The notes: generated by a model from the letters alone, not told the origin. DNA of 64,000 nucleotides from Lucinisca nassula (GCA_963580285.1 OY757025.1:118795900-118859899); one strand, 5' to 3'. Counted from the first letter of the stretch, positions 31,654 through 42,080 are shown. Numbers and translations: made by a program.

Positions 31654-32237
31654 ACATGTTTATCTACTATAGCTCTCTCTTCAGCTTAAGGCTGAAGTTC
31701 ATAGGCCTTAGTACCACCAAGCTCCTGCTTAAGCGTGTTAACATAGTGGAGCCGTCACACAACGACGACGTTGTTAGCGGCCTTGTCTGCAGGGGCCAAA
31801 ACAAACTTCTTATGAAATTCTTGAATACCTAGTTTAAGATGACGTAAAGACGTCTTGGGCTTAGGAGGTAATAAGTTAGTATTTTGAGAATACAAAGAAA
31901 TGCGTTTATTCACTAGTTTTAAAATGCTAAGTTTCCTAAGGGCTTTATGCTCAACATACTCTCGCTTACACCATCGATTACCGAATTCATTCAATGAAGC
32001 AGCGATTTCATCTCTACATTTACTGAAATCAATTTTAGAAGGAAACCGATATGTCGGTCCTTTAGAAATTATATTCCTTATCCTAGAATCAGGAATAATT
32101 TTCAAATTGCCAGTAATTGCATGACCAGCAGCAGGATAGCAATACTTTGAGTTTTTACAATCACATGAATCAGGAGTATTAGTATCAATATCAAGATCTG
32201 AAACAAGTTTATTGAAATTAAAAATGATAGATCTTAG
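31654..32237 (-). pseudogene. Penelope-like N-terminal coding part, interrupted
   Basis: The frame reads FNFNKLVSDLDIDTNTP, then a CDCKNSKYCYPAAGH cysteine cluster, KIIPDSRIR, FGNRWCKREY and FVLAPADKAANNVVVV. Then comes TGA (31755-31757), continuing in frame as RLHYVNTLKQELGG until TAA (31686-31688), and finally a frameshift before VNEGQDKLP. Homologous RTs of this kind, as I recall them, have a Cys after the NNVVVV-like block, so the TGA falls on a probable Cys position. The TAA is private to this copy: the sibling at 62.4 kb has TTG there. Confidence 0.8.
31755..31757 (-). other. In-frame UGA shared with the second copy
   Basis: TGA follows the VVVV codons and precedes CGGCTCCAC. The copy at 62321-62323 has TGA at the identical codon. 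See the finding on possible selenocysteine. Confidence 0.7.
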
Positions 32238-32352
32238 TATCGACGCATAATGAAGTAAAAACTACATTTTATTTCATTTCGCATCGACTATGCCAACGCA
32301 TAATGAATTAAAAATTTCAAAATGAAGAAATTACTACATTACTTCATTATGC
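32238..32352. repeat. CGACGCATAATGAAGTAA repeat, third block
   Basis: Direct and inverted words adjoin the upstream end of the Penelope-like element. Confidence 0.7.
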
Positions 32353-32796
32353 GTTGTATCAATGCTTTCTTCTTTTATTTCATCTCTTGTTCTTCAAATT
32401 AGACTATTAGGCCTAAAAAAACAATAGCCGTGTTTCCGGTAACCCGACCAACCCTGCTTCAGACCTCCCACCTCCACCCGACTCTTCTATTTTTATCAAT
32501 AAAAGAACAAAATAAAAATTAAAACACCGACCCTACCATTTTCAATTTCCGACCCTACCCAGTATCGTCTTTGCATTATCCCATAGTAATTTCCCGTTTA
32601 AAATACATTTTCTTGTATTTTTTTTTTTTTTTTTTGCATTCAGTACCTTCCAAAATACAGAGCTGGCGTTTTTGAGCATCTAAAATGAATTATGATATAC
32701 ATTGCAAGTCTCAACATGACAATTTTATCAACAAAAACATATAAAAAAAAACAAACACATAAAAAATACAGGGCAGACCTAAATAAAATAATAATA
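32353..32796. other. No recognisable gene
   Basis: AT-rich; a T run of about 19 at 32617-32635. Confidence 0.4.
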
Positions 32797-34848
32797 AACA
32801 AGAGGGCCCAGAGGGCCCTGATTCGCTCACCTGAATGTCACTGTCTCTAGTACATTCTATTTTTAGCTTTTAGCTCTGGTGGCCATTTTGTTCATCAGAG
32901 TGGAACGATCTTAGCTATTTTGGTAGGGTGTCACCTAGGCAATATTCCTTTGAAGTTTGAATCAAACTGACCCAAGGGTTTAGGAAGAGTTCGCAATTTG
33001 AAGCAAATTTACAATATTTTTCTATTTTTAGCTCTGGTGGCCATATTGTTAATCGGGGCGAGACAATTTTAGCTATTTTGACAGAGAGTCATCTAAGCAA
33101 CATTCCTATGAAGTTTGAATGTAAATGGCTCAAGGGTACAGGAGGAATTGTCGTTTGAAGATTTTTTTCTATTTTTAGCCCTGGTGGCCATCTTGATTAT
33201 CAGAGTGGAATGATTTTAACTATTTTGGCAGGGAGTCACCTGGGCAACATTCCTGTGAAGTTTGAAGCAAATTTACAATGTTTTTTTGTTTTTATTTTTA
33301 GCTAAGGTGGCCATTTTGTTCATCGGAGTGAGATCATTTTAGCTAATATGGTAGAGGGTCAACAACATAATATTCCTGTGAAGTTTGAATCAAATTGGCC
33401 CAATGGGGTAAGGAGGAATTGTCGTTTGAAATGTTTTTGTATTGTTAGCTCTGGTGGCCATCTTGTTAGTCAGAGCGGAAGATTTTTAGCTATTTTGGTA
33501 GGGAGTCAACAACATAATATTCCTGTGAAGTTCGAATCAAATTGGCCCAAGGGGTAAGTAGGAGTTGTCGTTTGAAGATTTTTTCTATTTTTAGCTCTGG
33601 TGGCCATCTTGTTCGCAGCGTTGAACGATTTTAGCTATTTTGGTAGGGAGTTACCTAATTAACATTCCTGTGAAGTTTTATCAAATTGGCGCAAAGGTTG
33701 AGGAGGAGTTCGCGTTTTGAAGAAAATTTAAAAAGTTTTTCTGTTTTTAGCTACGGCGACCATTTTGCTCATCAGAGGTTTAAGCTATTTTGGTAGTGGG
33801 TCATCTAAGCAAAATTCCTATGAAGTTTGAATGAAATTGGCCCAATGGTAAAGGAGGTGTTGTCGTTTGAAGATTTTTTCTATTTTTAGCTCTGGTGGTC
33901 ATCTTGCTAGTCAGAGCGGAATGATTTTAGCTTTTTCTTTAGGGAGTCACCTACAAAACATTCCTTTGAAGTTTGAATCAAATTGGCCCAATGGTTAAGG
34001 AGGAGTTCGTGTTTGAAGCAAATTAACGATGCTTTTCTATTTTTAGCTATGGCGGTCATTTTGCTCATCAGAGCAGAACCTTTTCAGCTATTTTGGTAGA
34101 TGGTCACCTAAGCAACATTCCTATGAAGTTTGAATAAAATTGGCCCAAGGGAACAAGAGCAAATGTCGTTTAAATATTTTTTTTATATTTTTAGCTCTGG
34201 TGGCCATCTTTTTTTGTCAGAGCACAACGATTTTAACTATTTGGTAGGGAGTCATTTGGGCAACATTCCTATGAAGTTTGAATCAAATTGGCCCAAGGGT
34301 TGAGGAGGAGTTTGTGTTTGAAGCAAATTTACGATGTTTTTCTATGTTTAGCTATGGTGGCCATTTTGCTCATCAGAGCAATACAGTTTTAGCTATTTTA
34401 GTAGAGGGTCACCTAAGCAACATTCCTATGAAGTTTGAATTAATTTGGCCCAAGGGTACAGGAGGAGTTGTCGTTTAAAGAATTATCTATTTTTAGCTCT
34501 GGTGGCCATTTTGTTCACTGGAGCGAAAACATTTTAGCCATTTTGGTAGAGAGTCACCTAAGCAATATGTCTATAAAGTTTGAATGAAATTGGCCTTAAG
34601 GTACAAGAGAAGTTGTCGTTTAAAGATTTTTCGATTTTTAGCTCTGGCGGCCACCTTGTTCAGCGGAGCGGAATAATTTTAGCTGTTTTTGTAGAGGGTC
34701 ACCTCAGCAATATTCCTATGAAGGCTCACGGGTTAAGGAGGAGTTAGCATTTAAAGCAAATTGTTGACGACACATGACGCACGACGGACATTGACCGATC
34801 ACAATAGCTCACCATTGGCGCTTCGTGCTCAGGTGAGCTAAAAAGCCG
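32797..34848 (+). mobile_element. Pearl-like modular repeat with 13 internal units
   Basis: Left end ACAAGAGGGCCCAGAGGGCC leads into GCTCACCTG; right end has AGCTCACCATTGG and CAGGTGAGCTAAAAAG, so CACCTGA/TCAGGTGAG words face inward. TTTTAGCTCTGGTGGCCAT recurs about 13 times at about 148 bp. A short CACGACGGACATTGACC motif precedes the end, in place of a longer ACGG tract. ORFs in it are unit read-through. This type is common in bivalve sequence as I recall. Confidence 0.7.
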
Positions 34849-35090
34849 TCCATGTTTTTCAGCATGTTGGTAAAAAACAGCTGTTTTTACGCCTTATTTA
34901 CACATGAGTCAAGCGGAAGTAACAGTTAAAGGATTCCAGTGAACCTTCCACATGTGTGTCGCGAATGCGTGTTTATGCGTCTGTCTGTGGCAGCTATTCC
35001 CGTGACATGGATAAGAAAAATGCCTGGTTCGCTCAAGGCACGCTATCTACGGACATTTGACTCGGACACCGATGTGACTATCGTGATATT
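34849..35090. other. No recognisable feature
   Basis: Unique-looking sequence between two elements; nothing supported. Confidence 0.35.
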
Positions 35091-35092
35091 GT

Positions 35093-35376
35093 ACATTATC
35101 ACGTGAACAAGTCCGTGAAATGAACACCCCCTTACACCCCACTTTATATAGAGAAAACTGGGGTTTAGGGGGGTAAACAATATTTTTCTTATTTCTGCTC
35201 CAAGACATAGGTTGTGGGTACTCGTTAGAACCGCCTCAATGAGGCGGTTCTAACGAGAACCCACAACCTATGTTTGCAGTATAAGTGAGAAAAATATCAT
35301 AGATTTTCGTCAGAAAAGTAGCCATTTTGGAGATGTAAAAATTGCACTATATCGCACGGGTGTGTTATCGTAATGT
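35093..35376. mobile_element. Fold-back MITE, family D2, complete
   Basis: Left end ATCACGTGAACAAGTCCGTG, right end CACGGGTGTGTTATCGTAAT. Core centre 35239 (CTCAATGAG) with near-perfect arms. It serves as the reference copy for D2. Confidence 0.88.
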
Positions 35377-35494
35377 TATCACTACGGAAATTAATCTGAG
35401 ACTTGCACGCGATCACATTGCTCGACTGTAGACATATAATATATTAACACAATTATATAATCAGATGGTATTGTTCAGAAAGGTCAGATAGCCC

Positions 35495-35715
35495 AAACCC
35501 ATGGGCTTTGAAAAAATAGGCTGCATGGTGCTTCCACGTAGAGCTGAAACTGACCACATATGAGTACAAGTAAACCACGTAGAGGACCTAAGCCTGTCCA
35601 GACAATGTGGTGACTCAGACGTCCAATACATATAAGCATTTTGGTTTCTTGAAATGTCATTTCATCTCAGTGTCGGTGTAAAAGTCCCACAAAATTGTCT
35701 TGAAAGCGATATAAC
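35495..35715 (+). repeat. SINE-like repeat A, 3' truncated
   Basis: From CATGGGCTTTGAAAAAATAG to GTAAAAGTCCCACAAAATTG, then a C-run and (CA)n to 35753 in place of the normal tail. Confidence 0.75.
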
Positions 35716-35720
35716 CCCCC

Positions 35721-35753
<33 letters not shown>
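35716..35753. repeat. C-run and (CA)n microsatellite
   Basis: Nine C then about 15 CA units. Confidence 0.95.
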
Positions 35754-35755
<2 letters not shown>

Positions 35756-35989
35756 GAAACAGGGAAAATGGGATTTTCAAGGGTCATAGTTTATTTTATT
35801 TCTGATATTTCTGTTGCAAAACGTACATGTTTAATCTCATGACATGACGTTTTATCAATGGGCGATTTCAAATACAGATCATCCTCTTTATACCGACATG
35901 TTATGTAACGAAAAACTCGTTGCCACAACAATTTCAGTGGAACGAATTTTTAGCTAAAGATAGGAGGAATTAATGGAGATGTTTAAGAG

Positions 35990-36140
35990 TATTAGATTAT
36001 TGTATTGATAACTCAAAGAAGCAAATGTTGTGGATATTTGTTAGACACGCCTCAGCGAGGCGATTCTAACAAATGCCCACAGCATATGTTTCTTTGGAGT
36101 TACTGAGGATTACCAGTTATACTCCTTATTGGGATCTAAA
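35990..36140. mobile_element. Fold-back relic, family D4
   Basis: Arms TGTGGATATTTGTTAGACAC and GATTCTAACAAATGCCCACA about centre 36055. It matches the style of 4860-4975 (TTTGTTAG arms). Confidence 0.65.
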
Positions 36141-36149
36141 CAGAGGCAT

Positions 36150-36383
36150 ATTCTTTTTGGTTTTCGTTTTACGGACCTTTCAAGATTATTTCACTAATAT
36201 CGAGCCGATCGTAAATCAGAGTTAGACAAAAATCGGAGTACCCGGAGAAAAACCACCTGACCTACCGTTGCAGAACTTGACGTCCCACATGTGACCCGAG
36301 CCAGCCTCGGCCCAGGCTCGAACCACAGCGATGAGAGATCTAATGATTAAGAGTCATCCACTAGGCCACAGAGGCCCGTGCGG
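36150..36383 (-). repeat. tRNA-derived SINE, fourth family
   Basis: The minus strand starts CGGGCCTCTGTGGCCTAGTG (box-A-like), has box-B-like GTGGTTCGAGCCTGGGC, and ends GTAAAACGAAAACCAAAAAG. Its tail is unrelated to A, B and C, so it probably uses a different LINE partner. Confidence 0.75.
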
Positions 36384-36453
36384 CTTATTCTTTATAGCGT
36401 CGAAGTGTGATGGAGCATATCCTGTTGTTGTAACGAGGGTCCTTCGCAGTACG

Positions 36454-36458
<5 letters not shown>

Positions 36459-36508
<50 letters not shown>

Positions 36509-36578
36509 CGAGAGAGAGAGAGAGACAGAGAAAGAGAGACAGAGAGAGAGAGAGACAGAGAGAGAGACAGAGAGAGAC

Positions 36579-36630
<52 letters not shown>
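36459..36630. repeat. Imperfect (GA)n tract
   Basis: GA units with scattered AAAG, CGAG and ACAG interruptions. A D1 element is inserted in it. Confidence 0.95.
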
Positions 36631-36631
<1 letters not shown>

Positions 36632-36916
36632 ATTACGAAAACACGCCTAAACAAATACATTGTAACCTTTATCGCCGAAAAGATGAACATTTTATGATGA
36701 AAAATTTTGATATTTTTCTTCTTTCTGCTCAAAATATAGATTGTCGTTACTCGTTAGAACCGCCTCATTGAGGCGGTTCTAACGAGTACCGACAATCTAT
36801 ATTTTAGAGCAGAAATAAGAAAAATAAGGCTTACCCCTGTAAACCCCAGTTTTACTATACACAACTGGGGTTCGAGGGGGGTCAAAAGTATATAGGCGTG
36901 TTTTCGTGATGGAGAG
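36631..36916. mobile_element. Fold-back MITE D1 inserted in (GA)n
   Basis: GAGAGAG precedes CATTACGAAAACACGCCTAA, and GTGTTTTCGTGATGGAGAGA follows. Core centre 36768 (CTCATTGAG), arms perfect including a paired TCGTTACTCG / CGAGTACCGA variant. Confidence 0.88.
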
Positions 36917-36919
36917 AGA

Positions 36920-37360
36920 GACTGTATCAATTACTCACCTAATTAAATTAATTAATATCCATGCAACAATTAAGCTCTAGCTCAATGAAGGTGTTCACAC
37001 AAATATACCACTTTCCATATTGTTCAATAATAGCGGAATACTCTACAACAAACACTCCTTTCTATTTTTCCGGTCTTACGTATGAGGCTTCAGTTAAAAG
37101 GTGGCAAGTCGTTTTTTCTTTTTGTCATTCATTATATATCATAGCAGTATTATTAGAAAATGACACCATATACTAGATAAATATAATGTACTGATTGAAA
37201 ATATTTTTCAGTTATTTGTATATCTACTTACATTACACTTACCGAAATTACATTCATTGTCTGAGCAGATAAAGGCACTGAAATTCAGGTTTACATGTTG
37301 TCACGAGGGCGGTTGGGTGAGGCAAAGGTACCATGTATCTTGCGTTACTGTGGCGTTCAA
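36920..37360. other. No recognisable feature
   Basis: AT-rich, no supported gene. Confidence 0.4.
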
Positions 37361-37361
37361 T

Positions 37362-37526
37362 AGTGAGTGAGTGTTTGAGTTTTACGTCCCACCAACAGCT
37401 AAGGTCATACGGAGACGGGACCTCGGTTTAAAGACTCATCCGAAAGTCTGGAGAAGCCCGGGATCGATCCTGCAACCCCTGGTTTACAAGGCGAGTAGCG
37501 TAACCACTACACCACTGAGGCTTCTG
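37362..37526 (-). repeat. tRNA-derived SINE C, full length
   Basis: Reverse: tail (GTGA)n, then box-B-like GGGATCGATCC and the GTGTAGTGGTTACGC head. The flanks carry TGGCGTTCAATAG and TAGCGTTCAATAGA, a target duplication of about 11 bp (GCGTTCAATAG). Confidence 0.88.
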
Positions 37527-37599
37527 TAGCGTTCAATAGAGTTGTGCAAGTCCTGTTGTCCTTGAAGCAGGTACGGGTAGGGGGGGGGGGGGGTTGTTA

Positions 37600-37840
37600 T
37601 ACACATTCCTTAACCTTTTTTTGTACCAAATGGAATTTTTCGAATCGAAGTGCATTTCAAAATTGCATTTCAAAATTTAGGGTTGTCAGGTTGTATTTTC
37701 CTCAAAATCAATTTGGAAAATGGCTGCACTTTTAGCAAACAGTGTAGGCCCTGATCAGACGCCGCGTTTTGCGGCGTCTGATCTGGGCCTGCACTGTGTG
37801 CCAACTACCCCTTTTGGGGTTTCTGGTACTAAATGGGTTA
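37600..37840. mobile_element. Palindromic MITE E, complete
   Basis: Ends CCTTTTTTTGTACCAAATGG and TTTCTGGTACTAAATGGGTT. The central palindrome GCAAACAGTGTAGGCCCTGA spans 37736-37802. Confidence 0.82.
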
Positions 37841-37976
37841 ATTTTACTTTCATCTCTACTATATCTCTACTTATCTCTTTTCTTCCTTTCCCTGGGAGGC
37901 GACACAAAATGACAAACAAGGATTGACATGTCGGTAAAACCCAAGCAATCAATCAGTTGCATGCTGTCACGCTGAT

Positions 37977-38540
37977 AGAGGTTTTACGTCCGCGTCAGCA
38001 CTATTTAGGTCATTTTGGAGACGTTGCTTTCAATTTTGCGGGACTTTTACCCGACATTGAGATGAAGTGACATCTCAGCCTACCGCCCAAAGAAACTGCT
38101 GGGGAATAAGGAACGGTCCGACTCACACCACTTTTCCTGGGCAGGCTTAGACCTTCTGAGCGGTTTACTAGTACTCAAGTGGCGCTTAGAGAAATAGATG
38201 TGCTGCATGGTGGTTCCACGCAGAGCTGAAACTGACCACACATGAGAGTACTGGTTAACTGCTTAGAAGGACTAAGCCTGCCCAGGCAAAGTGGTGTGAG
38301 TCAGACCGTCCAATGCCTATAAGCCATTTGGTTTCATTGGGCGGCAGGGCTTGATATGTCAGTTCATCTCAATGCAACATCTCCAAAATGACCTAAATAC
38401 ATGTAGTGTTGACGGGGACGATAAACATCAATTGAAACAAACACAACCAGTAATCCAGTACTCAAGTTCAGTCGGTTTCAGCTCTGTGCGGAAGCACCAT
38501 GTAGCCTAACCCATTTCTCCGTGCTCCGATGGGCGGGTCG
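37977..38540. repeat. SINE A (+) inserted in SINE A (-)
   Basis: The outer minus copy is 37977-38180 plus 38457-38540; the inner plus copy is 38181-38456. AGTACTCAAGT is repeated at 38170 and 38457 as the target duplication. Confidence 0.82.
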
Positions 38541-38639
38541 AGCACACCAATTTTCAGAGTCTTGCGATCATTCATTAATTTCATATTAAATAACTTCTTT
38601 GAATGTTGACAGTAGCTATGATGACGTGATAACGTTTCG

Positions 38640-38745
38640 TGATAGCTACGATAACATACCCGTGGGCTTTTATCGCAAGACAGTAGTTATTTCAGATAAA
38701 CAGTTCAATATTTTTTTCTTATTTCTAGTCCAAATATAGATTGGT
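38640..38745. mobile_element. Left half of a D2 fold-back
   Basis: GTGATAGCTACGATAACATACCC-like end and TTTTTTTCTTATTTCTAGTC, cut at ATAGATTGG by a (TG)n tract. Confidence 0.55.
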
Positions 38746-38777
38746 GTGCGTGCGTGTGATGTGTGTGCGTGCGTGTG

Positions 38778-38980
38778 TTTGTTTGTTTGAGTTGAGGTTT
38801 ATCGTCCCCGTCAACACTGTATAGGTCATTTTGGAGACGTTGCTTACAATTTTGTGGGACTTTTACCCGACCTTGAGATGAAATGACATCTCAAACCCTG
38901 TCGCCCAATGAAACCAATAGAGATTATAAGGATGGACGGTCCCACCAAAAACTAAGGTCATATGGAGACGGCACCTCGAT
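38778..38980 (-). repeat. SINE A joined to a SINE C fragment
   Basis: A family, 38778-38940, then 38941-38980 matches family C (AAGGTCATATGGAGACGGCA). The join is direct. Confidence 0.65.
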
Positions 38981-39219
38981 TTTGCTTCCAAAGGATAGTC
39001 CTTTTATAGAACATATTTAACGTCACTACATCTGGTGTCTGGGAATGTGTGGCGGCTGTAAAAAGTCTCCCTGCCATATATCATAGTGTAGTTTATGTTT
39101 TCTTCCATTGTGGAATTTTGAAAATACTTGAGGGTCACTGATGAGGCCTAAATGGCCGAAACTAGCTAGTCTGGCAGTTCTGTGGTGTACTCTTTGCTTC
39201 CAAAGGATAACCATTTTTA
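38981..39219 (+). ncRNA. Hammerhead ribozyme repeat unit (candidate retrozyme)
   Basis: One 212-bp monomer plus the start of the next: TTTGCTTCCAAAGGATA occurs at 38981 and 39193. Within it lies a complete type I hammerhead: CTGATGA at 39138-39144, stem II GGCC/GGCC (39145-39157), GAAA at 39158-39161, a very short stem III from the palindrome ACTAGCTAGT (39161-39170), the cleavage-site C at 39171, and stem I pairing GTCA (39134-39137) with TGGC (39172-39175). Every conserved core position is present. Predicted cleavage follows 39171. Such short stem III forms are known to act as dimers. Tandem hammerhead units of this size match animal retrozymes, which yield small circular RNAs. No protein is encoded. 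Confidence 0.82.
39138..39175 (+). ncRNA. Hammerhead catalytic core
   Basis: Core CTGATGA and GAAA with the G10.1-C11.1 closing pair, A15.1-U16.1 pair and C17 all in place. It is the only intact hammerhead I found on reading both strands. Confidence 0.82.
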
Positions 39220-40424
39220 TCCCCACGCTTTTCGAAGAAAAAGTGGGGATATTGTAATTGTCTCCGTCGTCCGTACGTCCGTCCGTCCGTCTTACCGGAC
39301 AACTCCTCCCACACTTTTACAGCTAGAAACCTAAAACTTTGGGAACTGATAGGTCTTTGGTCTGAGGAGTGCATGACACTTTCGGAATTTTGATCTTACC
39401 CCTAGGGGCCAGGCCGGGGGGTGGGGTGCCCCGGGGGTAAAAAATCAAAGTTTTCAGAACCTGGTCGTGTGACATATCAAATCGAACAGCATAATGAGTA
39501 GAATACATAACAATCAAAATTTGACCCCTAGGGTCAGGTTTGAGGTCACCAGAGGTCAAAAACTTGGATTTTCACCCCCATAACCCCCTTTTTTAACGAT
39601 TACCGGATAACTCCTCCTACGCCGTTTCAGATAGAAACATGAAACTTTGGGAACTGATAGGTCTTTGGTCTGAGGAGTGCATGACACTTTCGGAATTATG
39701 ATCCTACCCCTAGGGGCCAGGGGATGGGGTGCCCCGGGGGTAAAAAATCAAAGTTTTCAGAACCTGGTCGTGTGACATATCAAATCGAACGGCATAATGA
39801 GTAGAATAATGAGTAGAATACATAACAATCAAAATTTGACCCCTAGGGTCAGGTTTTAGGTCACCAGAGGTCAAAAACTTGGATTTTCATCCCCATGACC
39901 CCCCTTTTTAACGATTACCTGATAACTCCTCCTACACCGTTTCAGATAGAAACATGAATCTTTGGGAACTGATAGGTCTTTGGTCTGAGGAGTACATGAC
40001 ACTTTCGGAATTTTGATCCTACCCCTAGGGGCCAGGCCAGGGGTGGGGTGCCCCGGGGGTAAAAAATCAAAGTTTTCAGAACCTGGTCGTGTGACATATC
40101 AAATCGAACAGCATAATGAGTAGAATACATAACAATCAAAATTTGACCCCTAGGGTCAGGTTTGAGGTCACCAGAGGTCAAAAACATGGATTTTCACCCC
40201 CATAACCCCCTTTTTAATGATTACCGGATAACTCCTCCTACGCCGTTTCAGATGGAAACATGAAACTTTGGGAACTGATAGGTCTTTGGTCTGAGGAGTA
40301 CATGACACTTTCGGAATTTTGATCTTAGATTGGGTGGGAGTTACAATTGAGAACTTATATAGTGGCGTATCTTTAAAAAAGCGTGGGGATATGAGATGGC
40401 GTGCCATCGACTGCACGATTCTAG
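39220..40424 (+). mobile_element. Helitron-like (pearl/HINE-type) element
   Basis: Starts TCCCCACGCTTTTCGAAGAA, with a (TCCG)n tract at 39269-39290, then three units of about 300 bp (TTTGGGAACTGATAGGTCTT). It ends GCGTGGGGATATGAGATGGC, hairpin GATGGCGTGCCATC, and CTAG before a host T. Start TC, hairpin and CTAG fit Helitron ends. It splits the second hammerhead monomer, whose uninterrupted counterpart at 39003-39015 (TTTTATAGAACAT) shows the empty site. Minus-strand ORFs (39323-39559, 39942-40187) are unit copies. Confidence 0.82.
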
Positions 40425-40436
40425 TATAGAACATAT

Positions 40437-40535
40437 TTTAAGACTCATCAAAAAGTCTGGAGGAGCCCGAAATCGATCACACGACCCCTGGTTTGCGAGG
40501 CGAGTTGCTTATCCACTATATCACGGAGGTTTCTA
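40437..40535 (-). repeat. tRNA-derived SINE C, head part
   Basis: Reverse AAGACTCATCAAAAAGTCTG to CACTATATCACGGAGG. The tail side is lost at the junction with the hammerhead unit fragment (TATAGAACATATTTT, 40425-40439). Confidence 0.7.
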
Positions 40536-40651
40536 TGTTTATTGTTTATAACCCAAAGTTTGTGTTCTGCCTGAATGGCCATTCAACTAAAAATTGCTAC
40601 GAGTATTAACAAAAGAAAATTTCAAAATTTTACATCAGTCATTTTCGTCTT

Positions 40652-40885
40652 GAATAAATAGATGGTCTACATGATGCTTCCACGCAGAGCTGCAACCGAT
40701 CGCACACGAGTACTGGTAAACGGCTTAGATGACCTAAGTCTGCCCAAAGCGGTGCGAGCCCATGCTTATAAACCCAACATGAGGTTCATCTCAATGTTGG
40801 GTAAATTTCCCACAAAATTGGAAGCAACGTCTCCAAAATGACCTATACAGTGTTGACGGGGACGTTAAAACTCAAATCAAACAAA
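40652..40885 (+). repeat. SINE-like repeat A
   Basis: From TTGAATAAATAGATGGTCTA to GACGTTAAAACTCAAATCAA with a deletion in the central third. Confidence 0.75.
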
Positions 40886-41135
40886 AACATCAGCAATTTC
40901 TTCGGTCAGTCAAAATTATTTTTGTTTCATCAAGTGACGCACCAACTCATTGTCGAAACACGAAACGACAAAGACAATGGCACACAATGAAAACAAAATC
41001 AGCCTGCGCATTGTCCCATCAAGACGCAGTCCGTTTTGGGTCAACAACTACCTCTAAATGGCCCAACGAAGATCTGATCGGGCCGCGCGGATTAGAAAGC
41101 TGATTTTAATCTTTCCTCGCAGCCTAAGTAACGTG
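40886..41135. other. No recognisable gene
   Basis: Nothing supported; GATCTGATCGGGCCGCGCGG near 41072 is a weak relative of family E or G words. Confidence 0.35.
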
Positions 41136-41137
41136 TA

Positions 41138-41310
41138 GTAAAATTACCTTAAATTAAGACTAGTTTTTCTCAAAAATCATAGCTATTGTCTCATTGTGTG
41201 TTCTACACCCGGTGAGAGACCACTTTTGGGACTGTTCAAAAGTGGTCTTCAAGACCACTTTTGAACAGTCCCAAATGTGGTTTTTATATAGAAATTGCAT
41301 TGTATAGTGT
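41138..41310. mobile_element. MITE family F, rearranged
   Basis: The AAAGTGGTCTTCAAGACCAC hairpin is intact (41230-41265), but the left terminal repeat is missing and only a CTTAAATTAAGACTAG piece remains. Confidence 0.65.
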
Positions 41311-41516
41311 CGGTGCCAGTGTGCTCGTACCTACATTAGTTACATTTCAGCTATTAGGTTACATTTTCAACACCATTTCTATAGCCAAATGATTTTACAA
41401 ACTATGATAGACATTTGCTTTAGTTTCAAGAAAATTGAGAAGTTTTTTTTAACAATTGAGGGTATTGTTGTTATTACAGTCGCGTTTCATTCAAACTAAT
41501 TATGTTTGTTTTTCTT

Positions 41517-41729
41517 TAACCCATTTTGTACCAAACGGAATCTTCCTTCTTATACATAGCAGGAGCCCATTTCAAAATTTGATGTTGACAGGTTATGTTA
41601 TCTTTAAAACTGATTTGGAAATTTGCAAACATTGTAGGCCCTGATCAGACGCCGCATTCTGCGGCGTCTGATCAGGGTCTGCACTGTTTGCCAATTACCC
41701 GTTTTGGGGTTTCTGGTACAAAATGGGTT
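41517..41729. mobile_element. Palindromic MITE E, best copy
   Basis: Terminal inverted repeats AACCCATTTTGTACCAAACG and TTCTGGTACAAAATGGGTT frame a 65-bp palindrome (GCCCTGATCAGACGCCGCAT and complement, centre about 41661). About 213 bp, no ORF. Confidence 0.9.
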
Positions 41730-42080
41730 TACAGCCCATGAAAATTCAAACAAACGTTTCTATGTGCGGCCAGTGGAGTCTGTACAAGTAAAACTGCACA
41801 CCTATATGTATTATCGCTGTTTATTCCAAAGGAAGGACAACTCATGCTAAACATGTAAGCACGCAGGCTGATCAATAATATGTAGGCGCCCCGGCTGATC
41901 AATAATTACGAAATAGGAGTGGGTACTATATTTTTTATTCTTTCAGAAAATTCAATGAGGAAAAGTAAGACGAGAGATCGCGATTATTAGCGTTATGTCA
42001 ATCAATTTGGTACCCAATTATGACTTTATTAGCAGAGAGAAAAAAATACCCAGCCGACACATGAAGAAAGGAAGGACCTA
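41730..42080. other. No recognisable feature
   Basis: No supported gene. Confidence 0.4.

Larger units (their letters stand above)
29690..32237 (-). mobile_element. Penelope-like retroelement, best copy
   Basis: Extent covers the 3' tail (29690-30336), the RT reading frame (30337-31653) and the N-terminal coding part (31654-32237). It lies between two blocks of the CGACGCATAATGAAGTAA repeat, which may be its target or a pseudo-LTR-like flank. No GIY-YIG endonuclease is visible on either side of RT. Since the 5' side stops abruptly at 32237, an N-terminal endonuclease, as in the Naiad-type clade, could have been lost. Confidence 0.8.

Noticed and set aside
36331..36771. 146-residue Arg/Glu-rich ORF and the opposite Ser/Leu-rich ORF
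   Set aside because: Both arise from the (GA)n tract and the D1 fold-back core. The same applies to 8507-8816 and 57372-57572.
39942..40434. Minus-strand ORFs repeated within 39.2-40.4 kb
   Set aside because: They are translations of the 300-bp internal units of a Helitron-like element; copies carry indels and there is no domain.
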